DNA of 5,326 nt from Vampirovibrionales bacterium. Its GTDB lineage: Bacteria; Cyanobacteriota; Vampirovibrionia; Vampirovibrionales; JAGQHJ01. The notes under the pieces are model-generated. The model saw only the letters and a list, made by a program, of their open reading frames with translations. It was not told the DNA's origin and did not search any database. Shown piece after piece: positions 1 through 5,326 of this stretch (positions are counted from its first letter, which is position 1; the number at the start of each line of letters is the position of its first letter). The DNA lies in the NCBI GenBank assembly GCA_025451145.1, contig JANWKX010000026.1, positions 1-5,326 of the forward strand. Reading direction: 5' to 3'. The position numbers and the translations under genes are program-made.

Positions 1-1071
1 ATTTTTAAGAAGCTGATTGATTACCTGTTTCTGGGCATCGTCGTTTTTACCCTGGTCCTCTTTTTTTCGGATGCCCTGTTGGATTTTATGAAAGATCTTC
101 AACATTACGGCATTCCCTGGGATATTGCCATGGCGATTGTCGGAATGCAATTGCCTCGGATCGTGGCCATTATCATCCCCATGAGTGCCTTGTTGGCGAC
201 CTTGATGGTCTATAACACTATGAATAACCAGTTTGAGCTGATCTCGTTTCGGATGTCCGGGGTCAGCCTCTATCGTATTGCTGTTCCGGCTTTTGTCATT
301 GGATTGTTGGCCTCGGTCTGTACCTACGGCCTTCATGACTATGTCGTGCCACTCTGTACCAAATATTCTAGAGCCCTCAAGACCTTTGCCATCAATCAGC
401 AAAACCTGCCCGCCACCCAAGACAACTTTACCTACAAGCAGTTTGATAAGGACGAGCAGCTCAAACGCCTGATTTATGTCACCCATTTTAAGAAAAAGAA
501 TCTGGGCTATAGCATGGTGGTTGATTTAACCAACCCCAAGACCTTGCAAGTGATTCAGGCCCGTTCCGGGGTATGGGGCAGAAGCGCCATTGAACTCCAT
601 GACGCCAATATTTATACCGTAGCTTCTAACGACAAGCTTTCCAACACCACCTATGCGGATCATCTGGAACTCCAGCATTTCATTCAGCCTCCGAGAGAAG
701 TGCAGGAGTATCGGCCCAAGGAACTTTCCTTCTGGGGATTGATTAATTGGATTCATATCCAGGAGCGAAAAGGCATGCACTTTAAGCCGGATATCTTCGT
801 GGATCTATGGGAAAAATTGACGGTCCCCCTCAGTTCAATGCCCTTGGCCCTCATCGCCATCCCGCTGGCCATGACATCGCCTCGAAAGCTCAACAATGCG
901 GGCTTCCTGACCGCTGTGACCATTCTGTTTCTTTATTATCTGTTAAGACACATCTCTGTCCAAATGGGTGATAATGGCGTGTTACCGCCGTTGTTCGCAG
1001 CCTCATTGCCGCTTCTTCTCATTTCGTTGACCGCTGTGATACTATTCAGACGTAAAAGCCAGGTTCTATAA
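1..1071 (+). CDS. LptF/LptG (YjgP/YjgQ) family LPS-export permease, 5' end outside window
   Basis: Inner-membrane permease of the kind that, with the LptB ATPase, extracts lipopolysaccharide from the inner membrane and passes it to the periplasmic Lpt bridge. The reading frame is open to base 1, so the true start lies upstream; the first internal start, TTG at 79, would cut off membrane helix 1 and is not a credible start. 356 residues are visible and probably only a few are missing. Counting from the first visible codon: TM1 about 5-25, TM2 about 43-72, TM3 about 92-112, a periplasmic domain about 115-270 (beta-jellyroll in known members), then TM4 about 273-291, TM5 about 300-318 and TM6 about 328-348. 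Family signatures seen are FELISFRMSGVSLYRI after TM2 and VDLWEKLTVPLSSMPLALIA at TM4. I cannot tell LptF from LptG; many cyanobacteria appear to use a single such protein. tsaD follows 38 bp downstream on the same strand. Family assignment is firm, exact subunit identity is not. Confidence 0.93.
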   Translation: MFKKLIDYLFLGIVVFTLVLFFSDALLDFMKDLQHYGIPWDIAMAIVGMQLPRIVAIIIPMSALLATLMVYNTMNNQFELISFRMSGVSLYRIAVPAFVIGLLASVCTYGLHDYVVPLCTKYSRALKTFAINQQNLPATQDNFTYKQFDKDEQLKRLIYVTHFKKKNLGYSMVVDLTNPKTLQVIQARSGVWGRSAIELHDANIYTVASNDKLSNTTYADHLELQHFIQPPREVQEYRPKELSFWGLINWIHIQERKGMHFKPDIFVDLWEKLTVPLSSMPLALIAIPLAMTSPRKLNNAGFLTAVTILFLYYLLRHISVQMGDNGVLPPLFAASLPLLLISLTAVILFRRKSQVL

Positions 1072-1109
1072 TTGGCTAAAGTCCCCAAGAGAGTCTTCCA
1101 AAACAACCT

Positions 1110-2126
1110 ATGAAAATTTTAGCCCTTGAAACCAGTTGTGATGAAACCTCGGCGGCCATCGTCGAAGAGGGGCGCAAGGTCATTGCCAATATCATCAGTT
1201 CCCAGGCTGATTTCCACGCCAAATACGGTGGCGTGATTCCGGAAATGGCTGCCCGCCAGCATCTGGAAACCATCAACTTTGTCATTTCCGAAGCCTTGGA
1301 TCAGGCCCAATATGGCCTGGACGACATCGATGCCTTTGCCGCGACCTTGGGCCCTGGATTGGTAGGCGCCCTCCTTGTCGGAGCCAATGCGGCTAAAACG
1401 TTGAGTTTTATGACCCAAAAACCCTTTTTGGGCGTCAATCACCTTTATGCCCATGTCGCATCCAATTACCTGGAATCGGACTTAGAGCCGCCGTTCTTAT
1501 GTTTACTCATCAGCGGAGGCCATACCCAGATCCTTCATGTGAAACACTATAATCAAATTGAGATTTTAGGCACCACCTTGGATGACGCCATTGGCGAAGC
1601 CTATGATAAGGTTGCCCGAATCTTGGGACTGCCCTACCCCGGAGGTCCAGCCCTGGATAAGCTGGCCCAATCCGGTAATCCGAAAGCGTTCGCCTTGCCT
1701 CAGGCCCGGACGGATAATCCCTATGATTTTAGCTACAGCGGTCTTAAAACGGCTGTCTTAAGGCTCTATGAAAAACAAATGGCTTCTAAAGATCCAAGCG
1801 AAGACTTTAAAACGGATCTAGCAGCTTCGTTTCAACACGCAGCCACTGAAGTTTTGGTCAAAAAAGCCATGGCCGCTGCAAAATCCCTTGGCCTCAATCA
1901 AATTGCCATTGCCGGGGGGGTGGCGGCCAATAGTGCAGTTCGCATGAAGATCCAACACGCTGTTCACTCTGAAAATGGCTGGCGATTCTTTATCCCAGAA
2001 TCAATCTATTGTACTGATAACGGGGCCATGGTGGCCGCTTCGGCCTATTTCAACCCACTGACCACAGATTTGGCCATGGAGGTTTTTTCCCGGGGAGAGC
2101 AAGTTGGTAATCCGCTCAATTCCTGA
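1110..2126 (+). CDS. tsaD: tRNA N6-adenosine threonylcarbamoyltransferase TsaD
   Basis: Transfers the threonylcarbamoyl group from threonylcarbamoyl-AMP to A37 of ANN-decoding tRNAs (t6A), acting in the cytoplasm with TsaB and TsaE; the family is ASKHA-fold and also known as Gcp/YgjD/Kae1. The 338-residue product is full length for the family. The N-terminus carries the invariant ALETSCDET (5-13). The metal ligands are visible as His111 and His115 in NHLYAH and Asp303 in TDNGAM. Nucleotide-site motifs are LISGGHTQ (133-140), LDDAIGEAYDKVAR (157-170), YPGGPALD (176-183), DFSYSGLKTA (206-215) and IAGGVAANS (267-275). ATG 1110 is chosen because the family begins almost exactly there (MKILALETSCDET). 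Its ribosome site is poor: the only purine tract, AAGAGAG at 1087-1093, ends 16 bases before the ATG, so translation may be coupled to the permease upstream. No defects are seen. A run of seven G (1914-1920) lies inside the AGGVAAN motif. tsaB and tsaE are not in the window. Confidence 0.98.
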   Translation: MKILALETSCDETSAAIVEEGRKVIANIISSQADFHAKYGGVIPEMAARQHLETINFVISEALDQAQYGLDDIDAFAATLGPGLVGALLVGANAAKTLSFMTQKPFLGVNHLYAHVASNYLESDLEPPFLCLLISGGHTQILHVKHYNQIEILGTTLDDAIGEAYDKVARILGLPYPGGPALDKLAQSGNPKAFALPQARTDNPYDFSYSGLKTAVLRLYEKQMASKDPSEDFKTDLAASFQHAATEVLVKKAMAAAKSLGLNQIAIAGGVAANSAVRMKIQHAVHSENGWRFFIPESIYCTDNGAMVAASAYFNPLTTDLAMEVFSRGEQVGNPLNS

Positions 2127-2204
2127 ACCTCTCCAAGAAATGCTCAGAAAAGAGCAGATGCGAGGAGCCAAGCGTAACTTAATGAAGCGTTATTAAGAAC
2201 TTTA

Positions 2205-2248
2205 CGGGCCCCAACGAGGCACGCCTGCCAAGTTGGGCAAAGAGCCCG
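2205..2248. other. long compound hairpin, 15 potential base pairs
   Basis: The pairing visible is CGGGC (2205-2209) with GCCCG (2244-2248), CCCAAC (2210-2215) with GTTGGG (2232-2237), and GGCA (2218-2221) with TGCC (2226-2229) closing a CGCC tetraloop (2222-2225). A symmetric 2x2 internal loop (GA opposite AA) separates the inner two stems, and a one-sided six-base bulge (CAAAGA, 2238-2243) separates the outer two. All pairs are Watson-Crick. Coaxial stems with a small purine internal loop suggest a selected nucleic-acid structure rather than chance, but no known RNA family is recognised. Confidence 0.5.
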
Positions 2249-2365
2249 GAGTTTACACGAAGTAAATGAGGAGCCGAGCATCACAGCGACAACGCAGATG
2301 CCCGTCATAGAGATTTCTCGGCCATTGGTAGAAGCCAGATTTGCCGAATTTATTCTTTGCTTCCT

Positions 2366-2376
2366 TGTGTTAGAAT
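2366..2376 (+). promoter_or_regulatory. candidate extended -10 promoter for secA
   Basis: TGTTAGAAT at 2368-2376 fits the extended -10 consensus TGnTATAAT with five of six hexamer bases. No good -35 hexamer lies 16-19 bp upstream, which is tolerated for extended -10 promoters. It would start transcription near 2383, giving a leader of about 40 bases before the secA ATG at 2423. An 11-base form of the same element (TGTGYTARAAT) recurs before the gene at 5284, which supports the call. This is a prediction from sequence only. Confidence 0.5.
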
Positions 2377-2422
2377 GGGGCATTATAAAATCGTCAGTAG
2401 GAAAAAGATTAGAGATTTTTCA

Positions 2423-5155
2423 ATGCTAGAGCTTATTACCAAACTTATAGGCAACCCGAATGAACGTAAAATCAAAAAAATTGAGCCTCTTGTCTATCAT
2501 ATCAATGACTTAGAGGCCGAGTGGGAAAAACTGAGTGATGATGAACTTCGGGAGAAAACCAATAAGTTCCGGCAAGAACTCGAAAATCGGGAACACTCCG
2601 ATAACGATAAGCGAGACTATCAACTGGAACAGGATGTTCTGGAATTAATCCTTCCTGAAGCCTTTGCCACAGTTCGTGAAGCCTCTAAACGAACCTTGGG
2701 ATTGCGTCACTATGATGTTCAGCTCATTGGCGGCATGATCCTTCACCAAGGGGCCATTGCCGAAATGAGAACCGGTGAAGGGAAAACACTGGTGGCAACC
2801 CTGCCGGCTTATCTCAACGCCTTAACCGGTAAAGGAGTCCACGTGGTCACTGTCAACGATTATCTGGCCAAACGGGACGCCGAGTGGATGGGGGCTATCT
2901 ATAATTTTCTCGGATTAACCGTTGGCAAGGTTCTTTCCACCCAGCGCGGCGGAAATCTATTTGTAGAAAAGAAAATGGCTTATTCTGCCGATATTACCTA
3001 CGGCACCAACAACGAGTTTGGCTTTGATTATCTCAGGGATAATATGGCGGCCAGCAATTCACAACTCGTTCAACGACCATTTCACTACGGCATTGTGGAT
3101 GAAGTCGACAGTATTTTGATCGACGAAGCCAGAACCCCGCTCATTATCAGTGGACGCCTGGAAAAATCAGCGGAGCTGTATCAATCCATGGCAAAATTGG
3201 CCCCACAATTGACGATAGAAGATGATTATACTGTTGATGAAAAAGCCCGGAACGTCGTTTTAACGGAAGAAGGGATTGATAAAGCCCAGGAACTATTACA
3301 AGTCGATGATTTATTCGATCCAAGGACCAATTTCGCCCACCACCTGCTACAGGCGTTAAAAGCCAAAGAACTCTACAAATGTGACATTGATTATGTGGTC
3401 AGTGAAAGTGGTGAATGCGTCATCGTTGATGAGTTTACCGGACGACTGATGGAAGGTCGTCGCTGGAGTGATGGTCTTCACCAGGCGGTTGAGGCCAAAG
3501 AAGGGGTTAACATTCAGGATGAAACCCAGACCCTTGCCAGCATTACCTTCCAAAACCTGTTTCGTCTATATCCCAAGTTATCTGGGATGACCGGGACCGC
3601 ATTAACAGAAGAAGCAGAATTCGGAAAAATCTACAACCTGGAAGTCACCGTTATTCCTACCAACCGTAAAGATGATCGGAAAGATTTGCCGGACTCCATT
3701 TATAAGAATGAAGCGGCCAAATTCAGAGCGGTGGTCAAAGAGATTGAAGACCTCAATAAAGCAGGCCAGCCTGTACTGGTTGGAACCATTAGCATTGAAA
3801 AATCAGAACTATTATCCTCAATGCTGACCAAAAAAGGCATTAAACACCAGGTCTTAAACGCCAAGCATCACGAGCGGGAAGCCTATATCGTGGCGCAAGC
3901 CGGGCGAAAAGGCGCAGTCACCATTGCCACCAACATGGCAGGCCGAGGAACTGATATTCTCCTGGGCGGCAACCCGGAGTTTCTGGCCCGTGAAGAGCTT
4001 TTGAAGCGCGGTGTCGATCCGATCTCCGTCACGCGAGAGTATCTCAATGAGTTGGTCGAGAAAACCCGTACGGTCACTGAGCAGGAAAAAGATAAGGTGG
4101 TCGAATTGGGTGGGCTCCATATCATTGGGACAGAGCGCCATGAATCCAGGCGGATTGATAACCAGCTCAGAGGCCGGGCGGCACGTCAAGGCGATCCCGG
4201 CTCTAGCCGCTTTTACCTGGCATTGGATGATAGTCTGATGAGGCTTTTTGGTGGCGATCGAGTCGCTGGTATGATGGAACTCCTCAATATTGAAGAAGAT
4301 GTGCCCATCAATGCCCCCATGGTATCCAGAGCCATTGAGGGCGCGCAACGCAAGGTTGAGGCCTATCACTTTGATGTCCGTAAATCGGTCTTAAAGTATG
4401 ATGATGTGCTGACGCAACAACGGGAACTCATCTATAATCAGCGCAAACAGGTCTTGGAAGGCCTGAACTTACGTGGCTCAATTCTCAATATGATTCATTT
4501 GGAGATGGAACGACAGCTTCAAGCCTATCTTAACCCGGAAATGGATCCGACAGAATGGCCTGAAGGCGCTTTACAAGAAATGCTGGCTGAACTTTATAGT
4601 CGAATTCCTCAATTCTCCGAGCGAATCACGGAAGAGACGCTTAAAGGGAAAAAGTATAGCGAAATATTAGAACTGTTTCAAAAAGAGGCCTTGTTGGTCT
4701 ATCAGGGCATGGAAGATGAATTGGCCTCTGTGGCGCTTCAGCTTGAAAAAGAGCATGGCGTTGTGATGGAAGGCATCGAAGACGCCAAAACCGATGATGA
4801 TCGGCATCCCATTCGTCTCATTGAACGGGATATTCTGCTTCATGTCGTCGACAGCAAGTGGATTGACTACCTTCATAACCTGGATGCCTTGAGAGAAGGT
4901 ATTGGGCTAAGGGCTTATGGGCAAAAGGATCCCTTGATTGAATACAAACGTGAAGCCTTTGAGATGTTCCAGCAACTCACCTATGACATTCAACGTGAAA
5001 CAGTGAACCTTCTGTATCGTTCACGCATTGAAATTCAGTTGGAGCGCCAAATTGAAGAATTGCAGGATATGCTTGAGGCTCCCATTGATACGGATTTAAC
5101 CGATGCCATTAATGACGCAACCTTTGTGCATGAGACGCCGGAAGGGTTTGCCTAA
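2423..5155 (+). CDS. secA: preprotein translocase ATPase SecA
   Basis: Motor ATPase that pushes unfolded preproteins through the SecYEG channel in the inner membrane. From ATG 2423 the product is 910 residues. The helicase core shows the Q-motif region RHYDVQLIGG (95-104), Walker A MRTGEGKT (115-122), DEAD-like DEVD (226-229), the preprotein cross-linking and return strands about 231-385 (VDEFTGRLMEGRRWSDG at 335-351), SGMTGTA (387-393), and the NBD2 motifs ATNMAGRGTDI (502-512) and QLRGRAARQGDPGSSRF (581-597). The scaffold helix and wing domains follow, with the two-helix-finger region near WIDYLHNLDALREGIGLRAY (813-832). The C-terminus ends in an acidic tail and has no CxC...HC/CC zinc motif, as in cyanobacterial SecA. 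The ATG at 2423 gives the family start (MLELITKLIGNPNERKIKKI) with a weak AGAG site 8 bases ahead. A TTG at 2357 and an ATG at 2375 are also in frame but would add sequence foreign to SecA and run through the promoter candidate. A terminator-like hairpin follows the stop. Confidence 0.98.
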   Translation: MLELITKLIGNPNERKIKKIEPLVYHINDLEAEWEKLSDDELREKTNKFRQELENREHSDNDKRDYQLEQDVLELILPEAFATVREASKRTLGLRHYDVQLIGGMILHQGAIAEMRTGEGKTLVATLPAYLNALTGKGVHVVTVNDYLAKRDAEWMGAIYNFLGLTVGKVLSTQRGGNLFVEKKMAYSADITYGTNNEFGFDYLRDNMAASNSQLVQRPFHYGIVDEVDSILIDEARTPLIISGRLEKSAELYQSMAKLAPQLTIEDDYTVDEKARNVVLTEEGIDKAQELLQVDDLFDPRTNFAHHLLQALKAKELYKCDIDYVVSESGECVIVDEFTGRLMEGRRWSDGLHQAVEAKEGVNIQDETQTLASITFQNLFRLYPKLSGMTGTALTEEAEFGKIYNLEVTVIPTNRKDDRKDLPDSIYKNEAAKFRAVVKEIEDLNKAGQPVLVGTISIEKSELLSSMLTKKGIKHQVLNAKHHEREAYIVAQAGRKGAVTIATNMAGRGTDILLGGNPEFLAREELLKRGVDPISVTREYLNELVEKTRTVTEQEKDKVVELGGLHIIGTERHESRRIDNQLRGRAARQGDPGSSRFYLALDDSLMRLFGGDRVAGMMELLNIEEDVPINAPMVSRAIEGAQRKVEAYHFDVRKSVLKYDDVLTQQRELIYNQRKQVLEGLNLRGSILNMIHLEMERQLQAYLNPEMDPTEWPEGALQEMLAELYSRIPQFSERITEETLKGKKYSEILELFQKEALLVYQGMEDELASVALQLEKEHGVVMEGIEDAKTDDDRHPIRLIERDILLHVVDSKWIDYLHNLDALREGIGLRAYGQKDPLIEYKREAFEMFQQLTYDIQRETVNLLYRSRIEIQLERQIEELQDMLEAPIDTDLTDAINDATFVHETPEGFA

Positions 5156-5161
5156 CTTAAG

Positions 5162-5219
5162 GGATCTTGATAAAAGAGAACTATCGGCGGGGTCTTTTGA
5201 AGCCGAATCCTGATTTTTT
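5162..5219 (+). terminator. probable intrinsic terminator of secA
   Basis: Seven bases after the secA stop, GGAT-CTT...AAAAGA (5162-5168 and 5172-5177) can pair with TCTTTT...AAG...ATCC (5193-5198, 5200-5202, 5207-5210), 13 pairs interrupted by small internal loops. A run of six T (5214-5219) begins three bases after the stem. A competing shorter stem, TCGGC/GCCGA (5184-5188 with 5202-5206), overlaps it. The stem is AU-rich in its middle, so termination may be partial. The position between secA and the next promoter candidate fits. Confidence 0.55.
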
Positions 5220-5220
5220 C

Positions 5221-5231
5221 TGTGCTAAAAT
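5221..5231 (+). promoter_or_regulatory. candidate extended -10 promoter for the gene at 5284
   Basis: TGCTAAAAT at 5223-5231 matches TGnTATAAT with five of six hexamer bases, and the longer TGTGCTAAAAT (5221-5231) matches the secA element at 2366-2376 at nine of eleven positions. It lies 52 bp before the ATG, close to the 46 bp seen for secA. No clear -35 is present at the usual spacing. A second, weaker extended -10 (TGCTACATT, 5234-5242) sits just downstream. Confidence 0.45.
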
Positions 5232-5283
5232 TTTGCTACATTAATACCGCGATGATTTAACAATAAGAATAAGGACCAATTGA

Positions 5284-5326
5284 ATGGCAAAAGATGTGAT
5301 TGATAAGCCAGAGGCAGACGTTCAAA
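5284..5326 (+). CDS. start of an unidentified gene, cut by the window edge
   Basis: An ATG at 5284 opens a frame of 14 complete codons (MAKDVIDKPEADVQ) that runs off the end of the window without a stop. A strong ribosome site, AAGGA at 5271-5275, lies eight bases ahead, and a promoter candidate and the secA terminator lie upstream, so this looks like the real start of a separately transcribed gene. The visible residues are polar and charged, with no signal peptide or membrane segment so far. Too little is present to name a family, and I do not guess a function. Confidence 0.7.
   Translation, partial: MAKDVIDKPEADVQ

Larger units (their letters stand above)
2127..2422. other. tsaD-secA intergenic region with a cluster of hairpins (2141-2322)
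   Basis: This 296-bp gap holds no convincing protein gene. Four stem-loops sit in a row: TGCTC/GAGCA (2141-2145 with 2152-2156), CTTAAT/ATTAAG (2178-2183 with 2192-2197), the long GC-rich hairpin at 2205-2248 listed separately, and TTTAC/GTAAA (2252-2256 with 2262-2266, loop ACGAA). A fifth, compound one follows: GCATC/GATGC (2278-2282 with 2297-2301) enclosing GCG-ACAA-CGC, with a possible outer closure GCCGA/TCGGC (2273-2277 with 2318-2322). None is followed by a T-run on the + strand, so these are not ordinary intrinsic terminators for tsaD. The part from about 2323 to 2422 looks different: it is AT-richer and carries the secA promoter candidate and ribosome site. The hairpin block could be a dispersed palindromic repeat, a small structured RNA on either strand, or read-through leader sequence; the sequence alone does not decide. 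Confidence 0.55.

Noticed and set aside
79..1071. Taking TTG 79 as the start of the permease gene
   Set aside because: The same frame is open to base 1 and the upstream codons encode the expected first membrane helix, so the gene is truncated by the window rather than starting there.
1072..1113. Short TTG-initiated frame (MAKVPKRVFQNNL) between the permease and tsaD
   Set aside because: Thirteen codons, no ribosome site, and it continues the permease frame after its stop; it is best read as spacer.
1119..1454. 111-codon minus-strand open frame inside tsaD
   Set aside because: It is antisense to conserved TsaD codons, has no family resemblance and no ribosome site or promoter of its own.
2141..2156. 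TGCTC/GAGCA hairpin as a tsaD terminator
   Set aside because: The stem is only five pairs and no T-run follows on the + strand.
2266..2310. 14-codon basic frame starting at ATG 2266
   Set aside because: It lies entirely in the palindromic stretch, has no ribosome site and no similarity to anything I recognise.
3854..4369. 171-codon minus-strand open frame inside secA
   Set aside because: It lies wholly within the strongly conserved NBD2 region of secA, shows no recognisable domain, and a shorter overlapping frame exists on the same strand; it is a shadow of secA codon use.
1..5326. A new multi-gene defence, mobile or biosynthetic system
   Set aside because: All complete genes are well-known housekeeping families with intact motifs; there are no integrases, transposases, CRISPR repeats or unfamiliar gene clusters in the window.

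Overview
The window is a housekeeping stretch of a diderm bacterial genome, with every recognisable gene on the + strand. In order it holds the 3' (nearly complete) part of an LptF/LptG-family lipopolysaccharide-export permease (1-1071), a complete tsaD for tRNA t6A synthesis (1110-2126), a structured non-coding gap of 296 bp (2127-2422), a complete secA for the preprotein translocase ATPase (2423-5155), a 128-bp gap with a terminator-like hairpin and a promoter-like site (5156-5283), and the first 14 codons of an unidentified gene (5284 to the window edge).

The likely source is the Cyanobacteriota in the broad sense, quite possibly a non-photosynthetic Vampirovibrionia/Melainabacteria-type lineage. 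This is inference. SecA reads throughout like the cyanobacterial type and lacks the C-terminal zinc-binding segment common in Proteobacteria and Firmicutes, and the permease is a compact YjgP/YjgQ protein. Base composition looks close to even by eye. The permease implies an outer membrane carrying LPS or a similar glycolipid. A tree built from SecA or TsaD would settle the placement.

The permease and tsaD are 38 bp apart with no terminator between them, so they may share a transcript. secA probably has its own promoter: an extended -10 element (TGTTAGAAT) lies 46 bp before its start codon. Nearly the same element (TGCTAAAAT) precedes the last, truncated gene, after a probable secA terminator. 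The genes serve separate core processes (envelope lipid export, tRNA modification, protein secretion), and I see no common pathway beyond envelope biogenesis linking the permease and SecA.

I found no mobile element, CRISPR array, tRNA or rRNA, and nothing that looks like a new multi-gene system. The one unexplained stretch is the tsaD-secA gap. It holds four consecutive hairpins, one of them long and nearly regular, plus short direct repeats. It could be a structured RNA, a dispersed palindromic repeat, or remnants of a leader, and it is the best place for a second look.
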